64,000 bases of DNA from Kangiella geojedonensis (GCF_000981765.1 NZ_CP010975.1:1550001-1614000); one strand, 5' to 3'. Counted from the stretch's first letter, positions 17,913 through 27,828 are shown. Made by a program: numbers and translations. Notes: generated from the letters alone by a model not told the origin.

Positions 17913-18976
17913 TTTATTCCTTTTGTATCTTGAACTGTTCCAAGTACCTGCCGTACAGAAATCTCAAGTCCTTTACTACGTATAGCCTGTTGAAGCTCCA
18001 TTCCTAAAGCATATAATGCAAACTCCAAGCTTTCGAAAAGAACGATTTGCTTTAGATTAAGTCGAATTATTTGACGACTTAACTCAGAACCAATAGAGCC
18101 GCCTGCTCCAGTAGGCAGGACTATATGGCCTTGTATATCTTGGTGCAACAAGGCTCCATTCAGAGGGACAGGATCACGACCAAGTAATTCCTCTTTAGAA
18201 ACGTTCTGGAACTCATCAATTTTCATTTTCCCTTCAACAATATCTTTAAGTCCTGGAATCGTCATAACGGGTATGTTGTATTTATGTAGATCCGTTAAGA
18301 TTTCTTTTCGTTGAGTAATACCTATACTTGGTAAAGCTAAAAGAACTCGATCCACGCTATACTTTTTGATTACACTTTCTAATTCAGAAGGTGGGTAAAC
18401 TTTAAGCCCTCTGACTACTACCCCATGCAAATCTGGTTTATCATCTATAAATGCAACAGCGTGGTACTCATGACTATTTGCCGTTGTCTCAGCTAACTGT
18501 CTACCAGCCGCACCAGCACCGTAAATTAAAACTCTTGTTTTTAGCCTATTAAATCTCATCGTATGATAAGCGCTGATTATAAAACGCGATCCACTCAATG
18601 TAATATAAACAACTAAACCATACATTACCGCTGCAGATATATTATATGCTTCAAGGCCAAGAACTTTAGCGAACGTGTAAAAAAACAAAATGGATAAAAC
18701 TGATATGTATAAAACCAGTAGTAATATTCGGAAGCTAACGAAACGAGTTGCCACTTTATACAATCCTAGAAAGATAAAAGAAGCCAAACAAAAAACGACC
18801 ACGCCCAAATAATGCAAGTAGTTTATTTCAAAATCTATAGCATCAACTAGATTCATAGAAAGATAGGCCGACATACAGTACGAGAACGTCAGTACCATAA
18901 AATCCAGAGATAAAAGGATTAAAAGCTTTGCTTTACGAGGTAGCTCGCCAAGTTTTGAGAATACCGTATCGATCAT
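17909..18976 (-). pseudogene. Truncated FlaA1/WbpM-type paralog
   Basis: 355 residues that align with the N-terminal half of the downstream full-length gene. The membrane spans, the Rossmann domain (IYGAGAAGRQLAE), the GKMKIDEFQ..LLGRDPVP block and the start of the SDR domain (PTGAGGSIGSELSRQI) are present. It stops at VLGTVQDTKGIK, before the segments that bear the catalytic Lys and the sugar-binding residues. It cannot be an active dehydratase as written. The final codons contain the Shine-Dalgarno (AAAAGGA) of the next gene, and the two ORFs overlap by 4 bp, so the truncation is precise. It could be a remnant of a tandem duplication or a retained membrane partner. The A+T-rich 193 bp upstream (18977-19169) hold nothing I can identify. 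Confidence 0.7.
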
Positions 18977-19169
18977 ACTGTCTGTTTCTCTATATAATAT
19001 TTATGGTTAATATATCTCAATAGTAATTGTGCAGTTAATGCGATTTAACATTTGCCGACTTTGCATCTATGTTCATTGAAAGGGAGAACTTAAAACTATG
19101 TTTAGGGCAAACTAATTAGATTGAGTAATTTCTGTTTATTCTTGTATGTAAATTCATGCAAAGATTATA

Positions 19170-19997
19170 TTACTCCGAAACATCTGATTTAATGATGGTT
19201 AAAAAACCATCATTAAACTCTAAATCCCCACTTTTACACTCATTCGAAATTTCAGCTTCCCACACAATTACCTTTTGTCCCTTGTTATTATAGTAAAATG
19301 CACCTGGATAGGGGTGTGTGACAGCCCGAATCAACCTTTCAGCATCAACAACACTACCATTTAAGTTTATTTGACCGTCCTCTGGGCTTCTTCCTGGCCA
19401 TTCAGAAGCTAATGTGTCATCTTGTGCAAGCATTTCTACATTATCTCTAAGTAAGTCAGGGATTACCTTCTTGATTAATTCAACGTGTGCTTGATTCACT
19501 TTCTCGTATAATCTTGTAGCACACATTTTTCGATCCATCTCTATCGAAATTTGCTCAACAATTGGGCCTGTATCTACACCCTCATCCAGCTTGAATAAAG
19601 TAACACCTGTTTCATCCAACCCTTTTAGAATTGCCCATGGAATAGCGGCTCTCCCTCGCCCTTGGGGTAAAAGTGTTGGGTGTATTCCTAATACACCTTC
19701 ATTTGGGCTGTTTATGAGCTCTTTAGAAGCAATTTGAGACCATCCTATTATAAACAACCAATCAATTTTGTAACGATTAATCGCCTCTATCACTTCTGGA
19801 TTATTCACATGTGTCGATTTTAAAAGGGCTACGCTGTGTTTTGCGCAAAAATCATCTATATAAACTCGACCCGACTTATGTTTAGCTTGCTCATCTGTGA
19901 GAGTCATAGCTAGGGTTATTTCACCACCTGCATCGTATATTGCTTCCATACAAGATAGACCTAGCTGTACACAAGTCACAAAACCAATTCTCTTCAT
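19170..19997 (-). CDS. Formyltransferase-family protein, probable sugar N-formyltransferase
   Basis: 275 residues. The N-terminal ~175 have the formyltransferase fold with LGIHPTLLPQGRGRAAIPWAIL and GVTLFKLDEGVDTGPIV; the rest resembles the C-terminal domain of Fmt/ArnA-type enzymes (RLIRAVTHPYPGAFYY). Such enzymes transfer a formyl group from N10-formyl-THF. The expected Asn-His-Asp triad reads Gly104-His106-Asp142, so the usual Asn is absent. It is not the housekeeping Fmt, judging by length and context. Its neighbours are a sugar-phosphate transferase and a PIG-L deacetylase, which fits formylation of an amino sugar freed by deacetylation. That pairing is inference. Confidence 0.75.
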   Translation of the reverse strand: MKRIGFVTCVQLGLSCMEAIYDAGGEITLAMTLTDEQAKHKSGRVYIDDFCAKHSVALLKSTHVNNPEVIEAINRYKIDWLFIIGWSQIASKELINSPNEGVLGIHPTLLPQGRGRAAIPWAILKGLDETGVTLFKLDEGVDTGPIVEQISIEMDRKMCATRLYEKVNQAHVELIKKVIPDLLRDNVEMLAQDDTLASEWPGRSPEDGQINLNGSVVDAERLIRAVTHPYPGAFYYNNKGQKVIVWEAEISNECKSGDLEFNDGFLTIIKSDVSE

Positions 19998-20008
19998 AAT
20001 ATACCTTC

Positions 20009-20590
20009 TTAATATTTTGGAGGAGGCTTCAGTAGATAGAGAAAAGTACGCAACATAATTTTTATATCGGCACAGAAACTAATTTGCTCTGCATACTGAC
20101 CATCAAAAGCTGCTTTTTCAGGAACACTCATACCATCAAATGAAGAAACCTGAGCTAAGCCAGTAAGCCCAGGTCGACAACCTAATGCCCCACTTTTTCT
20201 GCGTAATTCTATGAGCTCTATTTGAGCTAGTAAAGGGGGGCGGGGACCAACAATACTCATATCACCTTTTATCACATTAAAAAGTTGGGGAAGTTCGTCC
20301 AAATTTGTCCGGCGAATAAACTTTCCTATCCAAGTTAGTTGAATTTGTCCAATTTGATCAGATGGAATATCTCCGGTATTGACTGGCATGCTTCTGAATT
20401 TATAAAAGTCAAAAGATGCACCCTCTCTTCCAACACGGCACTGTTTAAATAAAACTGGGCCTGGATCAAAAAGCTTAATAAATATGACGATCAATATAAT
20501 TATAGGTAGAAAGAACAAACTTGCTACGATAACAATGAAGTAATCAACAAAGCGCTTACCAAAACGCTGATAGAGTGAATGAGGACGCAT
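20009..20590 (-). CDS. Initiating sugar-phosphate transferase (small PglC-like monotopic PGT)
   Basis: 193 residues. It transfers a sugar-1-phosphate from a UDP-sugar to undecaprenyl phosphate, the first step of repeat-unit assembly. One N-terminal re-entrant hydrophobic helix (about 15-38) precedes DPGPVLFKQCRVG, FDFYKFRSM, the catalytic Asp-Glu in NLDELPQLFNV, GDMSIVGPRPP and CRPGLTGLAQV. It lacks the large N-terminal membrane domain of WbaP/WcaJ. The sugar is unknown; with a FlaA1-type dehydratase nearby, a diacetamido- or aminotrideoxy-sugar phosphate is plausible. It is the only initiating transferase seen in the cluster. Confidence 0.92.
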   Translation of the reverse strand: MRPHSLYQRFGKRFVDYFIVIVASLFFLPIIILIVIFIKLFDPGPVLFKQCRVGREGASFDFYKFRSMPVNTGDIPSDQIGQIQLTWIGKFIRRTNLDELPQLFNVIKGDMSIVGPRPPLLAQIELIELRRKSGALGCRPGLTGLAQVSSFDGMSVPEKAAFDGQYAEQISFCADIKIMLRTFLYLLKPPPKY

Positions 20591-20630
20591 TCAATACTCC
20601 TAGATATGTAAAATTACTACTTTACGTTGT

Positions 20631-21320
20631 TTAGGCTATGCCATTTTGAAAGACAAGTTGAAATGCTTCCGCATAATTCAATCCTGCTTGCCCACCTCTG
20701 TACGCCGCCAAGCCACGAAGAACCTCCTCACTTCGAGGGTGAGGGAAGTCTCTCATAACATTCCGATAATGTCTCAAAGCGTTAATTTTTCTTGTTAAAG
20801 CTTCTTCCCCTATTTCTTGAAATGTTGATGGAGTAAAGTTCTCACCCGTCGTTGGGAATGCCCAATCAGTTGAAGACAAGATCTCCATGAAATAAAGCGC
20901 CTTTAAAGCTGGAACATCAGAGCGACGTTGATATAAACGAGCAGCCGCTTGACACGCTTTAGAGACTTGCACATGGTCATCATTTAAGTCTCCCGGATGG
21001 TGAGTAAAAATCCGCGTAGGTTTAAAATCTTCTATTTGCTTTTCAATAAACTGCACTATTTCAACATGCGGAACTGTATTCATACGTATATTAGGAAAGC
21101 TTCCTAATATAGGGATCTGAAACCCTACTGTGCTATTGGCCACACACATATCATCGTATAACTCTTCATCTGTAGGACGAAGACTTCTTACATCGACATT
21201 TCCACACAAGATCACTGGTTGAACAATTTCACCTTGCTGTACCAACTTTGCACCAGTACCGCCACAACCAAGCACCTCGTCATCTGGGTGAGCTACTACA
21301 ATTAGGTTTGTTTTTTTCAT
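20631..21320 (-). CDS. PIG-L/LmbE-family deacetylase
   Basis: 229 residues of the zinc-dependent N-acetyl-sugar deacetylase family. VVAHPDDEVLGCGG (His11, Asp13, Asp14) is the metal and catalytic motif, and HHPGDLNDDHVQVSKA (about residue 110) supplies the second His. Family members remove acetyl groups from GlcNAc-containing lipids or nucleotide sugars. It overlaps the upstream epimerase gene by 4 bp and is followed by the initiating transferase and a formyltransferase. A deacetylate-then-formylate route to a formamido sugar is possible but not shown by sequence alone. Confidence 0.87.
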   Translation of the reverse strand: MKKTNLIVVAHPDDEVLGCGGTGAKLVQQGEIVQPVILCGNVDVRSLRPTDEELYDDMCVANSTVGFQIPILGSFPNIRMNTVPHVEIVQFIEKQIEDFKPTRIFTHHPGDLNDDHVQVSKACQAAARLYQRRSDVPALKALYFMEILSSTDWAFPTTGENFTPSTFQEIGEEALTRKINALRHYRNVMRDFPHPRSEEVLRGLAAYRGGQAGLNYAEAFQLVFQNGIA

Positions 21321-22288
21321 TTTATAATCCCTTTTTTTGATAACTTGTATTGCTTGCCGACCATAATAAGTGCGTCCTTTGTTTCAATAGTTGGGCTCCA
21401 GCCTAATGTTAATTTTGTATGTTCAGTATCTATGTCCAGACTTCTGAAAAGCTGAGTATATATTCTTTTTTTCCCAAGCATTGTGGCTAGCGCTTTAATT
21501 ATACAGTTGGGAAACCAGAAAATATTTGTTTTACGCCCCATCCCCTCCCTAAGCTTTGAAATTATCTCTGAAATTGGAACAGATTGTCCATCTGAAGCCA
21601 AAAACAATCCGCCTACTGCTTCCTTTTGCGTCAAGCAAGAAGTTATCAGCTCGATCAAGTTAGGAAGATATATCAAAGCACGTCTATTTTTTACTCCCTT
21701 AAATGGGAGTGGCAGTATTGAGTCTGCTAACTTTAACAGTCGACTAAAATTACCAGGAGCATGTACATCATATACTAGCGCAGGTCTTATTATAACTAAC
21801 TCAAGTCCTGAGCTTTTAGCAAATTTCTTTAGTGCTTTTTCGGCTTCTAATTTTGAAATTGCGTAAATCGCCTTTGGGTCCTCTGGCATTGACTCATTAA
21901 ACGCTATACCTCTCTTAGTCTCATCACCAAGGACGCCAATTGAACTGATAAATATGAATCTCTTCACACCTGCTTTGCACGCTTGCTTTGCTAGCTGTAA
22001 AGTAGCTTCAACATTAATCTTTCTAAACTCATCAATAGGTGACTTTACTTTTTCCTTAAGGATATGTGCCCTTGCAGCACAATGAACAACGGTGTCCACA
22101 TTGTGTAATGGCGTAGACCAATCAGCACCCTGCTCTAAACTTGATATTTTGTAAAAAGTGTAAAGTGGATGAATAAATGTGTTATTTCTAGAAGCCCCAA
22201 TTGTGTTAAAACCTCTTTTTACTAAATGCTCTACCAGAGCTCCTCCAATAAAGCCTGATGAACCAGTAACTAAAATTTTTTTATTCAT
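21317..22288 (-). CDS. NAD-dependent sugar epimerase/reductase (extended SDR)
   Basis: About 323 residues from the ATG at 22288 (MNKKILVTG); an upstream TTG would add four residues. TGSSGFIGGALVEHL binds NAD(P), AARAH and ISSIGVLGD lie in the core, and YAISKLEAEKAL is the Tyr-x3-Lys pair. It resembles the epimerases or 4-ketoreductases found next to small initiating PGTs (WbpV, WbpK/FnlA class), often acting on UDP-4-keto-6-deoxy-HexNAc. A likely role is reduction or epimerisation of the product of the FlaA1-type dehydratase. Its exact reaction cannot be read from sequence. Confidence 0.82.
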   Translation of the reverse strand: MNKKILVTGSSGFIGGALVEHLVKRGFNTIGASRNNTFIHPLYTFYKISSLEQGADWSTPLHNVDTVVHCAARAHILKEKVKSPIDEFRKINVEATLQLAKQACKAGVKRFIFISSIGVLGDETKRGIAFNESMPEDPKAIYAISKLEAEKALKKFAKSSGLELVIIRPALVYDVHAPGNFSRLLKLADSILPLPFKGVKNRRALIYLPNLIELITSCLTQKEAVGGLFLASDGQSVPISEIISKLREGMGRKTNIFWFPNCIIKALATMLGKKRIYTQLFRSLDIDTEHTKLTLGWSPTIETKDALIMVGKQYKLSKKGIIK

Positions 22289-22325
22289 ATATAAAACCAA
22301 CAGTAAGCCACAAACGTTATAGTTC

Positions 22326-23687
22326 TCAGTTAAGGTAACGTAATAATTTCTTCGTCTCTGAACTCAATAATTGCAAGCTACCTTTCGACTCCACATTCAA
22401 CCTAACAACGGGCTCAGTATTAGACTTTCTAAGGTTAAACCGCCATTGTTCAAACTCTATACTAATACCGTCCAAAGTATCTATATTCTTTGCTTTGTCC
22501 TGGTATTCCTCTAAAACTTTTTCGATGACCTTATCTGCATCATTCACAGTTTTGTTGATTTCACCAGATGATGGGAACATTTTTATACGCTCTTCGACTA
22601 AAGAGGAAAGCTCACATCCCTTATTTGACAGTAACTCAATCAGAAGTAACCAAGGAACCATCCCGCTATCACAATAACCAAAATCTCTAAAGTAGTGGTG
22701 TGCAGACATTTCGCCACCATAAACAGCATCGTGCTCACGCATAACGTCTTTGATGAAAGCGTGACCACACTTTGATTGAACCGGAATGCCGCCGTTTGAA
22801 TAAACAATATCAATTGTATTCCAAGTCAACCTTGGATCATGAACAATTTTACTACCAGGGTTCTTTTTAAGGAAAGCTTCAGCTAGTAACCCAACAATAT
22901 AATAGCCTTCTATAAACTGCCCTTTTTCATCAAAGAAGAAACATCTATCAAAGTCTCCGTCCCAAGCAATTCCCAAATCCGCATTATTCGCTAAGACGGC
23001 TTCAGAAGTTACAGCTCTGTTCTCTACTAAAATTGGGTTAGGAATGCCATTTGGAAAAGTCCCATCAGGCTCATGGTTAATTTTTATAAACTCTACAGGA
23101 ACTTCTGTTTCTTTAAATTTAGCCTCTAAAGCATCTACGATATGACCGGCGGCACCATTGCCACTGTTCATGACCACTTTCATGGGCTTCAATGAAGATA
23201 GATCAATATAGCTGGTTAGATGGTCAATGAACTCTGTAGTGGCGTTAACTTGCTTTAATTCGCCTTTAATCTTGGTAGTCTCTTTTGGCATGCCATCGCC
23301 ATAAACTAAGGCTTCAATCTCTTTTAGCCCTGTATCAGCACTGATTGGCTTAGCGCCTTCTTTAACCAGTTTCATACCATTGTAATCAATCGGATTATGA
23401 CTTGCGGTAACTTCTATACCGCCATCTACCTTCAGGTGCTGAGTAGCAAAATAAACTTCTTCGGTTCCCGTCATACCTAAATCAATAACATGAACGCCCT
23501 CATCTAGCATACCGTTAGCAACAGCTTGTTTGAGATCCTCAGAAGTTAAACGAATATCCCCACCGACAACCACCGTCTTTGGTTTAATCTCCATCGCAAA
23601 GGCTCGGCCTATTTTGTAAGCCACCTCAGTATTAAGCTCTTCTTCTAATTTGCCACGGACATCGTAGGCTTTAAAACACGATTTCAT
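22326..23687 (-). CDS. manB: Phosphomannomutase/phosphoglucomutase (CpsG/ManB type)
   Basis: Interconverts hexose 6-phosphate and 1-phosphate in the cytoplasm. 453 residues begin [14 protein letters not shown] as in enterobacterial CpsG. The phosphoserine loop is [13 protein letters not shown], the metal loop DGDFDRCF, sugar binding GGEMSAHHY, and the C-terminal phosphate loop [15 protein letters not shown]. No manC (GDP-mannose pyrophosphorylase) is in the window, while galU, ugd and pgi are, so glucose-1-phosphate formation may be its main job here. Its phosphomannomutase name comes from similarity only. Confidence 0.92.
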   Translation of the reverse strand: MKSCFKAYDVRGKLEEELNTEVAYKIGRAFAMEIKPKTVVVGGDIRLTSEDLKQAVANGMLDEGVHVIDLGMTGTEEVYFATQHLKVDGGIEVTASHNPIDYNGMKLVKEGAKPISADTGLKEIEALVYGDGMPKETTKIKGELKQVNATTEFIDHLTSYIDLSSLKPMKVVMNSGNGAAGHIVDALEAKFKETEVPVEFIKINHEPDGTFPNGIPNPILVENRAVTSEAVLANNADLGIAWDGDFDRCFFFDEKGQFIEGYYIVGLLAEAFLKKNPGSKIVHDPRLTWNTIDIVYSNGGIPVQSKCGHAFIKDVMREHDAVYGGEMSAHHYFRDFGYCDSGMVPWLLLIELLSNKGCELSSLVEERIKMFPSSGEINKTVNDADKVIEKVLEEYQDKAKNIDTLDGISIEFEQWRFNLRKSNTEPVVRLNVESKGSLQLLSSETKKLLRYLN

Positions 23688-23697
23688 AATTTACCTT

Positions 23698-24987
23698 TTA
23701 AGAATTTATACTTTGGCCACGGCCAACTGCATAATACTCAAAGCCGAACTCTTCAAGCTCGCCAGGCTCGAACAAGTTTCTCCCATCAAAAATAAGAGGT
23801 TTATTCATAAGCTGTTTGAGTTTGATAAAGTCTGGCTGGAGGAACTCATCCCAAGCAGTAACTATAAATAGCGCATCGGTGCCTGATACTGCCTCATACT
23901 TATTACTGCTAACACACAGGTTCTTATAGTGCCCATATTGCTCAATGAGCAAGTCTTGAGAGGCAGGATCGTAGATAGTAATGTTCAAACCTTGTGCAGT
24001 TAGAGCTTCAATAATCTCATGAATAGGAGAGTTTGCCATTGAACTTGACTGAGGTTTAAAACTCGCTCCCCAAACGCTAACGTTTAAATTCGAAATGTTA
24101 GCTTTATGATATGACCAGAACTTCCTAAACAAAACTTCTTTTTGATTATTATTAGTCTCAACCACGGCTTTAAGCATTGCCGAACCAGAACTGGCTCCCG
24201 AAAGCTGTTGCAATATATTATCGACCTCTTGGGGTAGTGTTAATCCGCCGAAGCCACAACCAGGCTTCAAATAGGCTTCCCCTATTCTCTCATCAGCCCC
24301 CATACCATCTACAACGGTATTGATATCAACATCAAGCTGCTCCGCTAAGCTGGCTAGCTCATTAATTAAACTTAACCGCGTTGCAAGCATGCTACAGATA
24401 GATGTTTTTATGAACTCTGCTTCTGTGGCAGTGATAAACATTACTTTACCCGCGTTATCAATAACTGGAGATAGTAGCTCAGATAGTTTAGCAATGAGGC
24501 AGTTATCGCTCGAACCTATCAAGAGTAATTCAGGATTTTCAAAATCTCTAAATGCTCGACCCTCGCGCATCAACGATGGTACAACACCGACCCTAAGTAA
24601 ATTTTTATCGAAAGCATCGCTAAACTCAGCCGATATAGATTTATAAGTGCCGATCCCCAATGTAGTACTTAGAACTAGAGATACTGAGTTGCTAGAACTT
24701 ATCAGCTTGTCGATAAATACAAATAACTCACTAGCACCACTATTTTCATAAAAAGTCCAGTGAATATCGACTTCACTAAATTCAACATCGTTAACTTCTT
24801 GATAAGCTTGCTTGGATATTGCTTTATCAAGGTTAGCTTTCAAGCCTGGTTCATTAGCAATAAGGCCCTGCTCGTCGCCTTCAGATTTAAAAGCTTTGGT
24901 ATAATGTTTTACGTCATTGCCTGCAAGCGCTAGGGAAATAGCAACCACATAAGCTTCCAAGTTATTACCATAAATAGAGACTTTCAT
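23698..24987 (-). CDS. Degenerate UDP-glucose dehydrogenase-like protein lacking the catalytic Cys
   Basis: 429 residues with the three-domain layout of nucleotide-sugar dehydrogenases: N-terminal Rossmann (MKVSIYGNNLEAYVVAISLALAGNDV), central helix (EAEFIKTSICSMLATRLSLINELA) and C-terminal UDP-binding domain (VWGASFKPQSSSMANSP, IYDP). The catalytic segment reads PGCGFGGLTLPQEVD, where active enzymes have GGxCFPKD, so the catalytic Cys is Thr250. In the helix the usual Lys-x3-Asn is Lys194-x3-Cys198. A normal Ugd is encoded 6 kb away (30822-31985). This one is probably inactive as a dehydrogenase or repurposed. It sits 3 nt after pgi and 10 nt before manB, so it is retained in a tight operon. 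Confidence 0.85.
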   Translation of the reverse strand: MKVSIYGNNLEAYVVAISLALAGNDVKHYTKAFKSEGDEQGLIANEPGLKANLDKAISKQAYQEVNDVEFSEVDIHWTFYENSGASELFVFIDKLISSSNSVSLVLSTTLGIGTYKSISAEFSDAFDKNLLRVGVVPSLMREGRAFRDFENPELLLIGSSDNCLIAKLSELLSPVIDNAGKVMFITATEAEFIKTSICSMLATRLSLINELASLAEQLDVDINTVVDGMGADERIGEAYLKPGCGFGGLTLPQEVDNILQQLSGASSGSAMLKAVVETNNNQKEVLFRKFWSYHKANISNLNVSVWGASFKPQSSSMANSPIHEIIEALTAQGLNITIYDPASQDLLIEQYGHYKNLCVSSNKYEAVSGTDALFIVTAWDEFLQPDFIKLKQLMNKPLIFDGRNLFEPGELEEFGFEYYAVGRGQSINS

Positions 24988-24990
24988 CGT

Positions 24991-26628
24991 CTAAGCCTTG
25001 TTTTTAATAGTATCTAGCAAGGTTTGAGTAGATATGTCTAAGTTTTTAGCCGGTGGGTCCCCCTGAATCGCATCAAGAAGTTCTCCAGCAATTACCTTAC
25101 CTAGCTCAACCCCCCACTGATCGAAAGGGTTTATACCCCAAATTGAGGCCATCACAAAAACTTTATGTTCATATAAGGCAATCAAAGATCCTAAAGTATA
25201 AGGGTTCAATTCATCCATTAGAATTGTCGTGGAGGGCTGGTTACCGTTATAAAATTTATGAGCAGGTAGGTTCTCATCATCTGAAACGGCTTTGTTGCCG
25301 AATGCTAACACTCTTGACTGTGCAAGGCAGTTTGCCAAAGATAATTTATGCTGCTTAATAAGGAACTCGTCAGTTCCTGCGCCGTTACTAGTATCATGAT
25401 ATCGGTTTATTGGTGCTATAAAATCACAGGAGACTTTTTGCGTTCCCTGATGTAGTAGTTGATAAAAAGCATGCTGCGCATTGGGGCCAATATCTCCCCA
25501 AAGAATCGGGCAGGTTTTATACTCAACTTTTTTGCCATCCATAGTTACAGCTTTACCATTGCTCTCCATTTCGAGCTGGGTTAAGTAGTTTGGTAAGAAT
25601 TGTAACCGTCCATCATAAGGAAGCACTGTATGCGCATTTATGTTTAAGAAAGTTGCATTCCAAACACCTATCAGCCCTAATAACACTGGTATGTTATCCT
25701 CAAACGGTGCTGTAGCAAATTGCTTATCCATCTCGTGAGCACCAGAAAGGAGGGCCTCAAAGTTGTCCATGCCTACTGATAAAGCGATTGGCAGCCCAAT
25801 AGCTGACCATAGCGAAAAGCGACCACCCACCCAGTCCCAAAATAGTAACTGATTATCCGCAGCTATACCCCACTCATTCATCTTGTCTGGACTTGCAGAA
25901 ACACCAATAAAGTGCTGCTTTACAACAAGACTTTTATCGGGACAAGCTCCCAGCATCCATTCCATTGCAGTGTTAGCGTTATAGAAGGTATCTATTGTGG
26001 TAAATGACTTTGATGAAATAATGAACAAACAGGTTTCAGGGTTCAGCGTCTCTAAAAGCTTGAAAATCTGCGTTCCGTCCATACTAGACACGAAATGAAA
26101 ATCTAAATGATTTTTCCAGTCTGCCTGAAAGTCCTTCAGTGCATTAGTCACCATAAAAGGTCCAAGGTCAGAACCACCAACACCTATATTAACTATGTCG
26201 GTAATTGGCTTGCCTGAGTATCCGCGCCATTGTCCACTATGAATTTTATCAACGATACCTTTTACTCTTTCGAGTGAACCGTGGACATCTGCAACCACAT
26301 TAGTTTGATTAACCACTAACGATTTAGACTTTGGCATTCTAAGCGCAGTGTGTAGGGCCGGTCTGTCTTCCGATGTATTAACTGGCTTTCCGGCTATTAA
26401 CCCTGATATTCTGTTTTTTAACTTTCTTGATTCAGCTAATTCCAGTAGCCCTGTAAGGATTTCTTTACTGACAAGCTGCTTGGTAAAATCAAAAGTGAAC
26501 TGTTCCCAGGATTTAAATAGCCAATCATTACGTTTTGCATCGCAGGCAAATAGCTTATCAAGATTCAATAGGTCTTTATCCCTTGAAAGGTTTTGCAATG
26601 CTCGAACTACTTTAGAGTGCGTATCCAT
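24991..26628 (-). CDS. pgi: Glucose-6-phosphate isomerase
   Basis: Interconverts glucose 6-phosphate and fructose 6-phosphate. 545 residues with the signatures DIVNIGVGGSDLGP, ISSKSFTTIDT, VGGRFSLWSAIGLP, MESNGK, GTDEFLIKQ and INPFDQWGVELGK. Length and motifs match the enterobacterial type. Its place inside a polysaccharide cluster, before manB and after galU, suggests supply of hexose phosphates for nucleotide-sugar synthesis. Whether it is the only pgi in the genome is unknown. Confidence 0.96.
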   Translation of the reverse strand: MDTHSKVVRALQNLSRDKDLLNLDKLFACDAKRNDWLFKSWEQFTFDFTKQLVSKEILTGLLELAESRKLKNRISGLIAGKPVNTSEDRPALHTALRMPKSKSLVVNQTNVVADVHGSLERVKGIVDKIHSGQWRGYSGKPITDIVNIGVGGSDLGPFMVTNALKDFQADWKNHLDFHFVSSMDGTQIFKLLETLNPETCLFIISSKSFTTIDTFYNANTAMEWMLGACPDKSLVVKQHFIGVSASPDKMNEWGIAADNQLLFWDWVGGRFSLWSAIGLPIALSVGMDNFEALLSGAHEMDKQFATAPFEDNIPVLLGLIGVWNATFLNINAHTVLPYDGRLQFLPNYLTQLEMESNGKAVTMDGKKVEYKTCPILWGDIGPNAQHAFYQLLHQGTQKVSCDFIAPINRYHDTSNGAGTDEFLIKQHKLSLANCLAQSRVLAFGNKAVSDDENLPAHKFYNGNQPSTTILMDELNPYTLGSLIALYEHKVFVMASIWGINPFDQWGVELGKVIAGELLDAIQGDPPAKNLDISTQTLLDTIKNKA

Positions 26629-26699
26629 ATTAATATTCTAAAACGACTACATTTTTTGGTATCAAAATGATGCCAGAAGCTATAGTTATAGGGCAGGCT

Positions 26700-27530
26700 T
26701 TAGCTATTATTGGCGTATTCAATAAAGGTTTCAACATACCCTTGTATGTAACCGCAGTCATGACTTTTTCCCGTCATATAATAAGCCTCAACAACCCCAT
26801 CTTTAACTAACGAGTCAATAGCATCAGTCAATTGAATTTCACCACCAGCACCGGGCTTAGCTTGCTCCAAATAAGGCCAGATTTCTTTTGGTAGTACATA
26901 CCGTCCTACAACGGCTAAATTCGATGGTGCCTTGTCAATTGCAGGCTTTTCAACGAACCCCCTTACTGGCCTGCTTGTACCTGGAGTTATATCTCCTTCA
27001 ATATCAGCAACACCGTACTTAACAACATCTTTTTCAGAAACAGCTTCAACCATTACCTGGCCTGCTTTGTCGATATTAAACCTTTGTATCATAGCAGCAA
27101 GGTTGTCAGTAGCATGGTTTGACAACTTATTATTGATAAGCACATCTGGCAACAATATGGCAATGTCATCTGAATTAACCATTTCTCTTGCACACAAGAT
27201 AGCATGGCCCAAACCAAGCCCTCTTGACTGCCTTACCGAAGAAATCCTCATACCAGAAGGACAAACAGATCGGACCGCATCCAGTATTTCAAGCTTGCCT
27301 TTCTGCTCTAACTGCCACTCTAACTCAAAATTTGTATCAAAATGATTTTCAATCGCGGATTTTGCTGTATGGGTTACTAAAATAATTTCGGTGATTCCGG
27401 CTGCGTGAGCTTCTTCGATAACATACTGAATAAGCGGTCGATCTATTAAAGTTATCATCTCTTTTGGAATTGCTTTAGAGGCTGGCAACATTCTTGTACC
27501 GAAACCTGCAACAGGTATTATTGCTTTCAC
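26700..27530 (-). CDS. galU: UTP-glucose-1-phosphate uridylyltransferase
   Basis: Makes UDP-glucose. I start at the GTG at 27530 (VKAIIPVAGFGTRMLPASKAIPKEM), giving 277 residues; the open frame extends 19 codons upstream into sequence unlike the family. The nucleotidyltransferase signature GxGTRMLPxSKxIPKEM, the uridine-binding GLGLGHAILCAR, LPDV and FVEKP are present. The 298 bp upstream of this start (27531-27828) are A+T-rich with no gene I can support, an unusually wide gap inside the operon. Confidence 0.95.
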   Translation of the reverse strand: MKAIIPVAGFGTRMLPASKAIPKEMITLIDRPLIQYVIEEAHAAGITEIILVTHTAKSAIENHFDTNFELEWQLEQKGKLEILDAVRSVCPSGMRISSVRQSRGLGLGHAILCAREMVNSDDIAILLPDVLINNKLSNHATDNLAAMIQRFNIDKAGQVMVEAVSEKDVVKYGVADIEGDITPGTSRPVRGFVEKPAIDKAPSNLAVVGRYVLPKEIWPYLEQAKPGAGGEIQLTDAIDSLVKDGVVEAYYMTGKSHDCGYIQGYVETFIEYANNS

Positions 27531-27828
27531 TATATTAATCTCACTTTTTAAAATATTTTGGAAAATGTAAATACTACCAAGAAACAACGCCCTCGAGTTA
27601 AGTCACAAGTTGATAATTGAATGAAGTTTAAATTGGAATTAGACTCTTTCAAATCTTTGTATGGCTGAATTACTTAACTACTTATAAGTTCATACGTTTC
27701 CCTCTAACAAATATCATTACTTCATATAATCGTTAACAATTGCCTTAGCTCTCTCTTGTGGAAAGTTGTTTCAGACCTAATTAAAACATAAGCGCTCTAT
27801 ATGGGCAGGGGAAAGCACTAACACTTGT

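Noticed and set aside
19170..19997. Housekeeping methionyl-tRNA formyltransferase (fmt)
   Set aside because: It is shorter than Fmt, lacks the Asn of the active-site triad, has no def neighbour, and sits in a polysaccharide cluster.
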